Source: Tepidibacillus_B infernus
GTDB lineage: Bacteria; Bacillota; Bacilli; Tepidibacillales; Tepidibacillaceae
Direction: 5' to 3'
NCBI RefSeq assembly: GCF_048898065.1
Contig: NZ_JBLWFI010000001.1
Span: forward strand, 310,001-374,000
DNA length: 64,000 bases
Shown: in pieces, positions 35,162-44,161 of the stretch
How the letters are laid out: each line of letters begins with the position of its first letter
Position numbering within the stretch: position 1 is the stretch's first letter
The notes under the pieces: generated by a model
The model's database searches: none
What the model saw: only the letters and a program-made list of their open reading frames with translations
What the model was told of the DNA's origin: nothing
Position numbers and translations under genes: made by a program

Positions 35162-36469
35162 ATGAGTGGGGAAAAAGAGATTAAAGTCGGATTGCTTGGA
35201 TTAGGTACGGTGGGCACTGGTGTGGCAAAACTGATTGAAGGCCATCAAGAGGATTTAATCAAGCAAACTGGAAATCGTATTACGATTCAAAAGATTTTAG
35301 TGCAAGATAAGGATAAAAAAAGGGAGATCTCTATCGATAAACAATTAGTGACAGATGATCCATGGGAAGTATTAAAAGACTCAGAAATTGATGTAATTAT
35401 TGAAGTGATGGGGAATATCCATCCTACCTATGAATATCTGATGTTTGCTTTAGAGAAAGGGAAGCATGTGGTTACAGCAAATAAAGACCTAATGGCTCTT
35501 CATGGAGCAGAACTCTTGGCGATGGCAAGTGAGCACCATTGCGACCTATATTACGAAGCAAGTGTTGCAGGGGGAATCCCAATTATTCGTGCATTGGTTG
35601 AAGGCTTTGCCTCCGATCGTATTACTAAGGTGGTTGGAATCGTTAATGGAACGACCAACTATATTTTATCGAAGATGAGTGAAGAAGGACTACCATTTGA
35701 TGAAGTTTTGGTAAAGGCTCAAGAATTGGGTTATGCCGAAGCAGATCCTACCTCTGATGTAGAAGGTTATGATGCTGCAAGAAAAATGGCGATTTTAAGC
35801 AATCTTGCCTTTCACATGGATGTGAATGTTCATGATGTAGAAGTCAAAGGGATCACTAAAGTGACCGAAGAGGATATTCGATTTGGTAAACAACTTGGTT
35901 ACGAAATTAAACTCCTAGGTATTGCCAAACAAAATGATAATCTTCTTGAAGTAAGCATCCAACCTACCATGGTTAACAAACACCATCCTTTAGCAAAAGT
36001 AAGTGGGGTATACAATGCGATCTATGTATATGGGGAAGCGGTAGGGGAAACGATGTTTTATGGTCCAGGAGCAGGTCAACTTCCCACCGCTACAGCCGTT
36101 GTCTCTGACCTTGTCACTGTGATAAAGCAAATGAATTTGGGGGTTAATGGTAGAGGGGTCGTTGCTCCGTACCGGCCAAAACAATTAAAATCCGACGATT
36201 TAATTACCTCTCGTTACTTTATCCGTCTGAGGGTTCTTGATCAAATTGGAGTTCTTGCAAAGATTACCCAACATATGGCTGAACACATGATTAGCTTGCA
36301 AGAGATTCTCCAGTTACCTGATACAGAAGAACAAAAAGCTCAATTAATCTTAATCACCCATGAAACATCAAAAGCACAGTTAAATAAATTTTTAGCATTG
36401 ATGGAAAAATTAGAAATTATTGATCAAATCAGTAGTGTTTATCCAGTTGAGGAGGGGGAAATCGCATGA
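35162..36469 (+). CDS. hom: Homoserine dehydrogenase
   Basis: Reduces aspartate semialdehyde to homoserine with NAD(P)H, at the branch point to threonine and methionine. The 435-residue protein has the Rossmann motif GLLGLGTVGTGV near residue 10, the catalytic region GIVNGTTNYILSKM near 160 and EADPTSDVEGYDAARKMAIL near 195, and a C-terminal ACT domain (LRVLDQIGVLAKITQHMAEH) for feedback control by threonine. Its stop overlaps the thrC start (ATGA). It is the first committed enzyme in hom-thrC-thrB. Confidence 0.98.
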   Translation: MSGEKEIKVGLLGLGTVGTGVAKLIEGHQEDLIKQTGNRITIQKILVQDKDKKREISIDKQLVTDDPWEVLKDSEIDVIIEVMGNIHPTYEYLMFALEKGKHVVTANKDLMALHGAELLAMASEHHCDLYYEASVAGGIPIIRALVEGFASDRITKVVGIVNGTTNYILSKMSEEGLPFDEVLVKAQELGYAEADPTSDVEGYDAARKMAILSNLAFHMDVNVHDVEVKGITKVTEEDIRFGKQLGYEIKLLGIAKQNDNLLEVSIQPTMVNKHHPLAKVSGVYNAIYVYGEAVGETMFYGPGAGQLPTATAVVSDLVTVIKQMNLGVNGRGVVAPYRPKQLKSDDLITSRYFIRLRVLDQIGVLAKITQHMAEHMISLQEILQLPDTEEQKAQLILITHETSKAQLNKFLALMEKLEIIDQISSVYPVEEGEIA

Positions 36470-37533
36470 GTTGGCAGCCATTATTAAGAAAATATCAAGA
36501 ATTTTTACCAATCAATGAACAGACACCTATATTATCTCTTCATGAAGGAAATACTCCTTTAATTGAAGCAAAACAGCTTTCTAAAGAGTTAGGGATTCGC
36601 TTATTTTTAAAATTTGAAGGGATGAATCCAACTGGATCATTTAAAGACAGGGGCATGGTTTTAGCTGTAACTAAAGCCCTTGAGGAAGGAAACAAAACAG
36701 TCATCTGTGCTTCTACTGGAAATACATCTGCAGCAGCAAGCGCCTATGCAGCAAGTGCCGGAATGGACAGTATTGTTGTCATTCCAGACGCTAATATTGC
36801 TCTAGGAAAATTAGCGCAAGCCCTCACATATGGTGCAAAGGTCATCTCTATTAAAGGGAATTTTGACGATGCCTTAGATATTGTTCGGGAGATTTCCAAA
36901 CAAGAAGCCTATACTCTAGTTAACTCTGTGAACCCCTATCGGATTGAAGGACAAAAAACGGCAGCTTTTGAAATTGTGGATGAACTTGGGTTTGCACCAG
37001 ATTATTTGGCCATTCCTGTAGGAAATGCAGGCAATATAACAGCTTATTGGAAAGGATTTAAAGAATACAAAGAGGCAGGAAAAATGTCTTCTTTACCAAA
37101 AATGTTAGGCTTTGAAGCAGAAGGAGCAGCTGCTCTTGTCAAGGGGGAACCGATTTTACATCCTGAGACGATTGCAACAGCCATTCGAATTGGCCGTCCA
37201 GCAAGCTGGAATGGGGCTATGAACGCCGTTCAAGAATCTCAAGGGGTTATCGATTCTGTAACAGATGATGAAATTTTAGAAGCGTATCAATTGGTTGCTA
37301 GAAAAGAAGGTGTTTTTGTCGAGCCAGGTTCAGCAGCTTCTTTAGCAGGTATCTTTAAAAAGTGGAGGGAAGGATATTTGCCTAAAGGATCTACTGTCGT
37401 AAGCGTCTTAACAGGCCATGGACTAAAGGATCCGAACATTGCAGTACAGACGGTAAATACCAAGCCAACGATCGTTGAGAATAACTATGATGCCGTCCTA
37501 CAAGCGATTCAATCTTTAACAGAGAGAGGTTAA
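36466..37533 (+). CDS. thrC: Threonine synthase
   Basis: PLP enzyme converting O-phosphohomoserine to threonine. The 355 residues match the Bacillus-type length. The PLP lysine is Lys60 in NPTGSFKDRGM. The phosphate-binding loop PVGNAGNITAYWKG is near 185. It overlaps hom by 4 bp and is followed 5 bp later by thrB, so the three genes form a coupled operon. Confidence 0.98.
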   Translation: MSWQPLLRKYQEFLPINEQTPILSLHEGNTPLIEAKQLSKELGIRLFLKFEGMNPTGSFKDRGMVLAVTKALEEGNKTVICASTGNTSAAASAYAASAGMDSIVVIPDANIALGKLAQALTYGAKVISIKGNFDDALDIVREISKQEAYTLVNSVNPYRIEGQKTAAFEIVDELGFAPDYLAIPVGNAGNITAYWKGFKEYKEAGKMSSLPKMLGFEAEGAAALVKGEPILHPETIATAIRIGRPASWNGAMNAVQESQGVIDSVTDDEILEAYQLVARKEGVFVEPGSAASLAGIFKKWREGYLPKGSTVVSVLTGHGLKDPNIAVQTVNTKPTIVENNYDAVLQAIQSLTERG

Positions 37534-37538
37534 GCAAT

Positions 37539-38471
37539 ATGAATGCACAGATGTTTGAAGTGAAGGTTCCTGGAAGTACAGCTAATCTAGGACCAGGGTT
37601 TGACTCCTTGGGGCTTGCTTTGCCACTGTATTTAATCATTCGTCTTAAACCAGCAGCAAAGACCTCGATCAAGATTATTGGAGATCATTTATCCTCATTA
37701 CCAAGGGATCGAAGCAATTTGATTTATCAGGTTATGGAGCATTTATTTCACTTAGAAGAACAAAAATTGCCTCCAATTTCCCTTGAAGTTGAAAGTGAAA
37801 TTCCATTATCACGAGGATTAGGTAGCAGTGGTTCAGCCATCGTTGGAGGATTATTAGCGGCAAATGAACTATTAGAAAGGAAAAAGTCGAAAGAAGAGCT
37901 TTTTCAAATTGCTTCCCAACTAGAGGGTCATTCAGATAATGTTGGTGCTTCATTGTTTGGTGGATTTGTTGCCACATCCTTTGATGGAAAAAGAGCAATG
38001 ATCACACATTTTCCATTTGCTGAAAACCTTCGCTTAATGTTAGCTATCCCCACTTATACATTATCGACTGAATCGGCGAGAAAAGAAATTCCAAACCATA
38101 TTCCAGTTAAAGATGCTGCTTACAATATAGGTCAAACGGCTTTACTCATCTCTTTTTTAATGACTGGGCAAATCGAAAAGCTTGCTACTGCAATGAACGA
38201 TCGAATTCATCAGCCATATAGGCAAAACGTGGTAAAAGGGTTAAAGCGAATTTTGGATGATATGGAACAGATGGGCATTTACGGTGCTGCTTTAAGTGGG
38301 GCTGGGCCAACTATTCTACTTTTTGTCAATGAACAACAAATTTCTACGATGGAAAATTACTTGAAAAATGTAGCTATGGACGAGCAAATAGACTTTCAAA
38401 TTAAAACATTATCCATTGAAAAAGAAGGGGCAATAGTATACCACTCTACGGCTAATCGACAGATTATTTAA
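37539..38471 (+). CDS. thrB: Homoserine kinase
   Basis: GHMP-family kinase that phosphorylates homoserine with ATP, supplying thrC. The 310-residue protein has the GHMP motif PLSRGLGSSGSAIVGG near residue 88 and the C-terminal GAALSGAGPTILLF near 248. It lies 5 bp after thrC. The start ATG 37539 has AGAGAGG upstream in the end of thrC. Confidence 0.98.
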   Translation: MNAQMFEVKVPGSTANLGPGFDSLGLALPLYLIIRLKPAAKTSIKIIGDHLSSLPRDRSNLIYQVMEHLFHLEEQKLPPISLEVESEIPLSRGLGSSGSAIVGGLLAANELLERKKSKEELFQIASQLEGHSDNVGASLFGGFVATSFDGKRAMITHFPFAENLRLMLAIPTYTLSTESARKEIPNHIPVKDAAYNIGQTALLISFLMTGQIEKLATAMNDRIHQPYRQNVVKGLKRILDDMEQMGIYGAALSGAGPTILLFVNEQQISTMENYLKNVAMDEQIDFQIKTLSIEKEGAIVYHSTANRQII

Positions 38472-38480
38472 AATTTTATA

Positions 38481-38509
38481 TTGACTTCATTTCTTTAACT
38501 CTTTATAAT
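38481..38509 (+). promoter_or_regulatory. Strong SigA promoter of ilvE
   Basis: TTGACT at 38481-38486, a 17-bp spacer, and perfect TATAAT at 38504-38509. Confidence 0.88.
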
Positions 38510-38564
38510 GATGGTTAATTACAGTCATGTATTTTCAAAAAAATGGAAAGGGGATCTGGGGAGA

Positions 38565-39482
38565 ATGGGAGAGAACTCAGAGGAAAAACGATATATTTAC
38601 ATGAATGGGGAGTATGTAACGGAAGAAGAGGCAAAAGTATCTGTTTTTGATCATGGTTTTTTGTATGGTGATGGTATCTTTGAAGGAATCCGTGTCTATT
38701 CGGGGAACGTTTTCCGATTAAAGGAACATATAGACCGACTATATGATTCTGCAAAATCGATCCTACTAGATATTCCAATGTCAAAGGAAGAAATGATCGA
38801 AAGCGTTGTAAATACAGTAAGGAAGAATAACCTTAAGGATGCCTATATTCGTTTAGTGATTTCAAGAGGAAAAGGTAATTTAAGTTTAGATCCATTTACA
38901 TGCCATCATCCTCAAGTGATTATTATTGTTGATAAAATTAAATTATTTAATGAGGAAATGCATGAAAAGGGTCTAAAAATTATTACCGTACCGACAAGAA
39001 GAAATACTCCAGATGCTCTGAATCCCAAGATTAAATCTCTTAACTATTTAAATAATATATTGGTAAAAATAGAAGCTCATTTAGCTGGGGTAAGTGAGGC
39101 TTTAATGTTAAATGGTGAAGGTTATGTGGCCGAAGGATCAGGGGATAATATTTTCATTATAAAGAATGGAAAGCTTTATACCCCACCAAGCTATTTAGGT
39201 GCCTTAGAGGGAATTACCCGTCAAGCCATTATGGATATTGCTAGACGTTTGGGATTTGAAGTATTGGAACAGCCTTTCACTCGTCACGATGTTTTTGTAG
39301 CGGATGAGGTCTTTTTAACGGGAACAGCAGCAGAAGTGATTGCTGTTTCTGAAGTAGATGGGCGTATGATTGGAAATGGTTCACGTGGTCCAATTACCAA
39401 AGCCTTACTCAATGAGTTCCAAAAGTTAGTGAAAGAGGATGGCATTCAAGTTTATCCAGAAGTTCATCAAACAGCAATCTAA
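38565..39482 (+). CDS. ilvE: Branched-chain amino acid aminotransferase (class IV)
   Basis: PLP enzyme making leucine, isoleucine and valine from their keto acids. About 305 residues. The fold-type IV start YIYMNGEYVTEEEAKVSVFD is seen, then GDGIFEGIRVY near 40, the PLP lysine in NPKIKSLNYLNNIL near 160, and EGSGDNIFII near 195. The open frame extends to an ATG at 38508, but that overlaps the -10 box, so translation must begin at 38565, behind CTGGGGAG. D-amino acid aminotransferase is an alternative in this family; the pattern fits IlvE better. Confidence 0.92.
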   Translation: MGENSEEKRYIYMNGEYVTEEEAKVSVFDHGFLYGDGIFEGIRVYSGNVFRLKEHIDRLYDSAKSILLDIPMSKEEMIESVVNTVRKNNLKDAYIRLVISRGKGNLSLDPFTCHHPQVIIIVDKIKLFNEEMHEKGLKIITVPTRRNTPDALNPKIKSLNYLNNILVKIEAHLAGVSEALMLNGEGYVAEGSGDNIFIIKNGKLYTPPSYLGALEGITRQAIMDIARRLGFEVLEQPFTRHDVFVADEVFLTGTAAEVIAVSEVDGRMIGNGSRGPITKALLNEFQKLVKEDGIQVYPEVHQTAI

Positions 39483-39516
39483 ACGATAAGAAAACCTAAA
39501 AAAGGAATAAACGATG

Positions 39517-39551
39517 AAACTCGCTTCTTTAATAAGAAGGCGAGTTTTTTT
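39517..39551 (+). terminator. Intrinsic terminator after ilvE
   Basis: AACTCGC and TTCTT pair with AAGAA and GCGAGTT, with a single G bulge, closing a TAAT loop. Seven Ts follow. Confidence 0.9.
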
Positions 39552-39620
39552 GTGCCCAAATCATTAGCAAAATACTCATAGGCGCATATGATGTAGTGTA
39601 TTTAGCAAGGAGGGTAGACA

Positions 39621-40355
39621 ATGAAGATTTATATTGTCAAAAAAGGAGATACTCTTTGGAAAATTGCGCAAAGACATAATGTGGATTTGCAAACCTTAAT
39701 CGATGCGAATCCTCAAATTACAAATCCTGATGTCATTGATGTTGGGATGAAAATTATGATACCAACAGGAGGAATGCCAATGGAACCGAAGCGTCCAACA
39801 CCAAAGATGCCTGTTCCACAACCACCGGTCATACCAGAGCCGGAGACCCCAGCTCCACCAGCACCACAATTACTACCACAAATGCCTATGATGCCCATGC
39901 CAATGATGCCACCTCATCATAAGCATAAAAAACACAAACATCATCATCACCACCATTATATGCCGATGATGCCAGAAATGCCGATGCCGATGCTACCGAC
40001 GATGCCAATGCAACCACAAATGCCGATGTCACCCTATGTATCACCATGGCAAATGGGTCCAAGGCCTAGAATTCCAAGAAGAATGCCGATGAGACCACAA
40101 ATGCCATATGGACAAATTCCGTATATGATGGATCCATGTCTACAAATGCCAATGGGAATGTATCCAGCCTATGAATGGGATGGAAGCTCAAGCTATGGCT
40201 CTAGCAGTTCTATGGAAAGCAGTTCAAGTATGGGTTCTAGCTCGGATGGGAGCAGTTCAAGCTCATCAAGCCCAAGCTCCAGCAGTTCGATGGGGAGTAG
40301 CTCTCATGGTAGCCATCGGGCTCCTTTTCCTCAGAGACCTCGTCCATTCTTCTAA
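39621..40355 (+). CDS. LysM protein with Met/Pro, His and Ser-rich tail (SafA-like)
   Basis: A 244-residue protein. One LysM domain fills residues 2-48 (IYIVKKGDTLWKIAQRH through GMKIMIPTGG) and binds peptidoglycan or chitin-like glycans. The rest is low complexity: Pro/Met repeats (MPMMPMPMM), a His/Lys cluster near 100-112, and a Ser-rich tail. SafA, a spore coat morphogenetic protein in Bacillus, has the same plan of N-terminal LysM and biased tail, and lies next to coat genes. A coat role is inferred. There is no signal peptide, which fits cytoplasmic (mother cell) synthesis. ATG 39621 follows AAGGAGGG. Confidence 0.75.
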   Translation: MKIYIVKKGDTLWKIAQRHNVDLQTLIDANPQITNPDVIDVGMKIMIPTGGMPMEPKRPTPKMPVPQPPVIPEPETPAPPAPQLLPQMPMMPMPMMPPHHKHKKHKHHHHHHYMPMMPEMPMPMLPTMPMQPQMPMSPYVSPWQMGPRPRIPRRMPMRPQMPYGQIPYMMDPCLQMPMGMYPAYEWDGSSSYGSSSSMESSSSMGSSSDGSSSSSSSPSSSSSMGSSSHGSHRAPFPQRPRPFF

Positions 40356-40383
40356 ACAGGATGACTAATTACAAATGCATACC

Positions 40384-40419
40384 TGCTATCCCTTAATTTT
40401 TAGGGGATAGCATTTTATT
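40384..40419 (+). terminator. Intrinsic terminator after the LysM gene
   Basis: A perfect 9-bp stem, TGCTATCCC with GGGATAGCA, followed by TTTTATTT. Confidence 0.85.
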
Positions 40420-40446
40420 TCACTTGAATATTAGGAGGTTTTTACA

Positions 40447-41427
40447 ATGGAAGAATGGCTAAGTCAAGAGCTTATTAATAACTATGGGATAGAACCTACC
40501 CAGATCAAATCATTATATCATTTGTGGCAAGTCGAATCGAACCAAGGAACATGGATTATAAAGGCGTATCCTAAACAGGCTATTCTGATTCATTGGTTAT
40601 ATGATATGACTCAAGCACTAAAAAGAAAAGGGTTTGCTCATTTTTCGCAAATTGTAGCAAATCGTTATCAAATTCCCTGGTTTGGCACATTCGAGCATCC
40701 TTTTATGGTGATGGAATATGTTGAAGGTCGACATGCAGATTATCATTGTTTAGAAGACCTATCTCTAGTATTAAATGTTCTTGCAGAATTTCATCATCAT
40801 GGATCATGGATTCAGACGAAAGCCCAGCCTAAAAAACGCTCTACAATCCAAGAAAAATGGATGGATCGCCTGAATGAATTTAAACAACTGTATCAGAATC
40901 TTCTTTTTAAAACAAATCTAGATCCTTTTGAGCAACAAATTATAACCTTAGGGCCTGATATGATTCATTTTGCAGAAAGAGCACTAGAAACGTTAGATGG
41001 CCAATGGATGAATCGCTTGCAGCAAGAAGCAATAGACAATCGAATGTTAGCCCACAGGGATGTAGCTAGTCACAACTTTTTAATTGGAGAAAAAACATCG
41101 ATGATTGATTTTGATTTAGCTGGTTATGAAGTACAGATATTAGATGTTTGGCAGTTATTCAATCGAGCGATGGTTGAGTGGGAATGGGATTTGAATATAT
41201 TTCAACAGATGGAAGAACAATACCAACAGAATCATAAACTAAGGGATCAGGAGAAAAAATTGATTCATCAATTATCTTTATATCCTAATGAATTTTTTCG
41301 TGAAAGTCTTGGTGTATATAAAAGACCAGAAAAATATAGAAGAAAGAATGTTAGCAAAATGATGAACCATTATATGGAGGAATGGGATCGTTTTACACAA
41401 TATCAAAAAGAAATTGTAAGGATTTGA
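40447..41427 (+). CDS. CotS/YutH-like spore coat kinase-fold protein
   Basis: A 326-residue protein of the aminoglycoside phosphotransferase-like fold. The hinge is seen as FMVMEYVEGRHAD near residue 88, the catalytic loop as LAHRDVASHNFLIG near 200 and the metal site as MIDFDLAGYE near 220. The catalytic Asp and the HN are present, so kinase activity is possible. CotS-family proteins are spore coat components. The adjacent SafA-like LysM gene supports a sporulation role. ATG 40447 follows TAGGAGG. Confidence 0.8.
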   Translation: MEEWLSQELINNYGIEPTQIKSLYHLWQVESNQGTWIIKAYPKQAILIHWLYDMTQALKRKGFAHFSQIVANRYQIPWFGTFEHPFMVMEYVEGRHADYHCLEDLSLVLNVLAEFHHHGSWIQTKAQPKKRSTIQEKWMDRLNEFKQLYQNLLFKTNLDPFEQQIITLGPDMIHFAERALETLDGQWMNRLQQEAIDNRMLAHRDVASHNFLIGEKTSMIDFDLAGYEVQILDVWQLFNRAMVEWEWDLNIFQQMEEQYQQNHKLRDQEKKLIHQLSLYPNEFFRESLGVYKRPEKYRRKNVSKMMNHYMEEWDRFTQYQKEIVRI

Positions 41428-41448
41428 TTAGCAATAAAAGAATTTGAT

Positions 41449-41477
41449 TTGAAACAAGCTACAAACTTGTGTATGAT
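41449..41477 (+). promoter_or_regulatory. Promoter of nadE
   Basis: TTGAAA at 41449-41454, a 17-bp spacer, and TATGAT at 41472-41477. Confidence 0.72.
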
Positions 41478-41523
41478 TTTGGTAATGAATAAAAGACAAG
41501 CCTAAACAAAAGGAGGAAGTTCC

Positions 41524-42276
41524 ATGGATATTTTTCAACAAAAACTAGAAGCCTACCTAGAAAATATCGAAGAAGATGTAAAAAAAAGAACAGATTTTAT
41601 CCGTGAGTATATCGAAAGTGCTCATGCAAAAGGAGCAGTTGTCGGGATTTCCGGTGGGATCGATAGTGCGGTGTCTGCAGCATTATGTATAAAAGCCTTA
41701 GGAAAAGAGAATGTGCTTGGAATCTGGATGCCTGCCTATTCTAGTCCTGTACATGAAAAGGATGCAAAGGCACTAGTAGAAGCGATCAATTTAAAGTTGG
41801 TTACGGTGGATGTAGGCCCTGCCTTCGATGCCATTACAAAGGAAATGGAAAAGATAGAAAAACTAAATGATTTGGCAAAGGGGAATACAAAAGCTAGACT
41901 CCGAATGACCACTCTTTATGGAATCGCAGGACAATTAGGATACCTTGTTTCTGATACCTGTAACTATTCAGAGATCTATGTGGGCTATATGACAAAGGGT
42001 GGCGATGGATTAGCAGATTTTAACCCAGTTTCTAGTTTGACCAAACATCAAATTCGAATTTTAGCAGAATATATAGGTATTCCTAAGCAAATTATCACCA
42101 AGGCCCCTTCAGCAGATTTATGGGCAGGTCAAACCGATGAACAAGAGATGGGCTTTACATATGAAGACTTAGATCGATATTTGTTAACTGGGAAAGGAAA
42201 ACCAGAAGTGATTGAGGAAATCGAACGACTCCATCGTAATAGTGAGCATAAACGGTTACTGATGCCTGGCATTTAA
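41524..42276 (+). CDS. nadE: Ammonia-dependent NAD+ synthetase
   Basis: Converts deamido-NAD to NAD with ATP and ammonia, the last step of NAD synthesis. At 250 residues it is the short ammonia-dependent form without the glutaminase domain. The PP-loop SGGIDS is at 43-48; GNTKARLRMTTLYGIAG near 120 and the C-terminal KRLLMPGI are characteristic. It has its own promoter and terminator. ATG 41524 follows AAAGGAGGAAG. Confidence 0.97.
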   Translation: MDIFQQKLEAYLENIEEDVKKRTDFIREYIESAHAKGAVVGISGGIDSAVSAALCIKALGKENVLGIWMPAYSSPVHEKDAKALVEAINLKLVTVDVGPAFDAITKEMEKIEKLNDLAKGNTKARLRMTTLYGIAGQLGYLVSDTCNYSEIYVGYMTKGGDGLADFNPVSSLTKHQIRILAEYIGIPKQIITKAPSADLWAGQTDEQEMGFTYEDLDRYLLTGKGKPEVIEEIERLHRNSEHKRLLMPGI

Positions 42277-42309
42277 CTAATTTTCTAATTACATTCACAT
42301 TGTAGGTAT

Positions 42310-42364
42310 AAACTCCTTATTTTTTGGTTATGAATAAAAAAAAGACCAAAAAAGGAGTTTTTTT
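42310..42364 (+). terminator. Long hairpin/terminator after nadE that holds the bofC ribosome site
   Basis: AAACTCC at 42310-42316 pairs with GGAGTTT at 42354-42360, and inner TTTTTTGGT pairs with ACCAAAAAA. A T tract runs to 42364. The 3' arm AAAGGAG is the only visible Shine-Dalgarno of bofC, whose ATG is at 42367. Confidence 0.82.
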
Positions 42365-42366
42365 CT

Positions 42367-42945
42367 ATGTTTTTCGGGAATCATAAAACAAAATATTCAT
42401 ATTTGATTACATTACTTCTTATTGCATTGGCCATTGGCTTTTATCCTCTTTTAACTGAAAAGGGTGAAGAACCAAACAGTGATGCAACTGAACCACTGGC
42501 TCAAGAGGTAACCTCACCGATTAACACAAAACTAGTGATGGTCACTCACTATGTTGTAGGTGAAGATTTGGTAGAAACGAAAAATGAAAGTTATACTTCA
42601 CTCACAGAATTAGAACAAAAATATGCTGGTTGGAAAATCATTGCAAAAACAGATCAGGAAATCAAGATGGAGAGGTACCTTGAAGATTTATCGCCAAAGA
42701 TTAAGAATGGTGCTTATTTTGGTCTAAGCCCAGATGGTTATTTTACCTTATATCAAGGTACTCCAAATGAGAATGAAGTGATCGAAACTTTTTTCCGAAT
42801 TGATATTGATAGTTTGGAAAGTGCGCTTCCTTCTGAACCGATCGAACAATTACATCAAGGAATTCCAATTCGAGATTTAGCAGAATATAATAGTATTTTA
42901 TCGACCTACAGTGAATTTTCAATGGATGATAACGAAAGCCGCTAA
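42367..42945 (+). CDS. bofC: BofC-like forespore regulator
   Basis: A 192-residue protein with a membrane or signal segment near 11-30 and a BofC-type C-terminal domain (NGAYFGLSPDGYFTLYQGTP near residue 115). In B. subtilis BofC acts in the intermembrane space of the sporangium and restrains the SpoIVB protease, timing SigK activation; spoIVFA and spoIVFB of the same checkpoint are also in this window. It stands just before the ruv genes, as bofC precedes ruvA in B. subtilis. Its ribosome site is inside the preceding hairpin. Confidence 0.85.
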   Translation: MFFGNHKTKYSYLITLLLIALAIGFYPLLTEKGEEPNSDATEPLAQEVTSPINTKLVMVTHYVVGEDLVETKNESYTSLTELEQKYAGWKIIAKTDQEIKMERYLEDLSPKIKNGAYFGLSPDGYFTLYQGTPNENEVIETFFRIDIDSLESALPSEPIEQLHQGIPIRDLAEYNSILSTYSEFSMDDNESR

Positions 42946-42960
42946 TAAGTGGCTTTTTTT
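42935..42960 (+). terminator. Intrinsic terminator overlapping the bofC stop
   Basis: An 8-bp stem, AAAGCCGC with GTGGCTTT (one G-T pair), with loop TAATAA containing the bofC stop codon. Seven Ts follow. Confidence 0.85.
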
Positions 42961-42973
42961 GTTTGCTTTTTTC

Positions 42974-42982
42974 TGATATAAT
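42974..42982 (+). promoter_or_regulatory. Extended -10 promoter of ruvC
   Basis: TGATATAAT: an extended -10 with a perfect TATAAT at 42977-42982. The -35 region is only a T tract from the preceding terminator. Confidence 0.6.
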
Positions 42983-43028
42983 CAGCATATGAAAATATAT
43001 GTTCGTATACATTTATGGGGGAAATAGT

Positions 43029-43532
43029 GTGATTATATTAGGTTTTGACCCAGGAATTGCGATCGTCGGCTTTGGTGTGATCAAAAAAGAGGGAAATCAG
43101 ATTCGTCCTCTTCAATATGGTAGTATCCAAACCAAAGCAGGTTTAGATACAGGAATTCGTTTAAAACAGGTTTATGATGCAGCAAAAGAAATTATTCAGA
43201 ACTATCAACCAGAGGCTGTTTCGATTGAAAAACTATATTTTAATAAAAACGTAACGACAGCTTTTACAGTTGGCCAAGCTAGAGGTGTTCTTATGCTTGC
43301 TGCCGTGGAAGCAAATCTTCCAATTTTTGAGTATACACCATTACAAATAAAACAAGCGATTGTTGGATATGGGAGAGCAGAAAAGAAACAGATACAAGAA
43401 ATGGTTAGGATGTATCTTAGTCTAAAGGAAGTACCTAAGCCAGATGATGTAGCCGATGCTTTGGCTATTGCCATCTGCCATGTTCATTCTGCAAAAATGA
43501 CAGCAATCATCAATAAGGGGAATAGCAAATGA
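43029..43532 (+). CDS. ruvC: Holliday junction endonuclease RuvC
   Basis: Resolves Holliday junctions moved by RuvAB. About 167 residues. Catalytic acids are Asp7 (IILGFDPG), Glu in SIEKLYF near 67, and Asp in KPDDVADALAIA near 140. GTG 43029 behind GGGGGAAATA is the start; the open frame reaches back to 42999 but without a ribosome site. It overlaps ruvA by 4 bp. B. subtilis lacks ruvC and uses RecU, so a ruvC here is a difference from that model, though it is found in other Firmicutes. Confidence 0.95.
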   Translation: MIILGFDPGIAIVGFGVIKKEGNQIRPLQYGSIQTKAGLDTGIRLKQVYDAAKEIIQNYQPEAVSIEKLYFNKNVTTAFTVGQARGVLMLAAVEANLPIFEYTPLQIKQAIVGYGRAEKKQIQEMVRMYLSLKEVPKPDDVADALAIAICHVHSAKMTAIINKGNSK

Positions 43533-44149
43533 TCGATTTTATTCAAGGAATTTTGGTTGGAATTGAAGAGGATTACATTGTAATCAATGTGAATGGGATT
43601 GGCTATCAAATCTTTGTCCCTCGCCCTGAAAGCTATCAAGCTTTGTTAAACCAAGATTGCTTCGTACATACTCATCATTATTTTCGTGAAGATTGGATGG
43701 GATTATTTGGTTTTCAAGAAAAAGAAGAACGTTATTTATTTCGCCTATTGTTAAGTGTTTCTGGGATTGGCCCTAAAGGCGCACTAGCGATGATAGGTCA
43801 AGGCAATCCAAATCAGGTGATTCAGGCTATTGCTACAGAAGATGAGAAAACCTTAACCAAAATGCCTGGAGTAGGAAAGAAAACCGCCCAAAGAATCATT
43901 CTAGATTTAAAGGATAAAGTCAAGGGATTAACCTTTAAAGGAATGCCATCTGCTAAAATAGAAGAAGAAAATCTAAAGGTGGTTAGCGAATTACAGGCAG
44001 GATCTGAATTGATAGAAGCCTTGAAATCGCTTGGCTATCATGATCAAGAGATTCAAAAAGCAGTAAAAGCTTTGCAAGATTCGATTGAAAGTGGCCAATC
44101 TCTTGACCGCCTGATTAAGCAAGCATTGATCATATTGATGAGGGAATAG
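43529..44149 (+). CDS. ruvA: Holliday junction branch migration protein RuvA
   Basis: Tetrameric DNA-binding subunit that recognises Holliday junctions. The 206-residue protein has the N-terminal OB fold (IVINVNGIGYQIFVP), two helix-hairpin-helix motifs (VSGIGPKGALAMIG and MPGVGKKTAQRIILDL) and a C-terminal RuvB-binding domain. Its start overlaps ruvC (ATGA). It is followed 12 bp later by ruvB. Confidence 0.97.
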   Translation: MIDFIQGILVGIEEDYIVINVNGIGYQIFVPRPESYQALLNQDCFVHTHHYFREDWMGLFGFQEKEERYLFRLLLSVSGIGPKGALAMIGQGNPNQVIQAIATEDEKTLTKMPGVGKKTAQRIILDLKDKVKGLTFKGMPSAKIEEENLKVVSELQAGSELIEALKSLGYHDQEIQKAVKALQDSIESGQSLDRLIKQALIILMRE

Positions 44150-44161
44150 GAGGAAAGGGCA

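Noticed and set aside
38508..38564. N-terminal extension of ilvE from ATG 38508
   Set aside because: That ATG overlaps the -10 box TATAAT of the gene's own promoter, so it cannot be in the mRNA.
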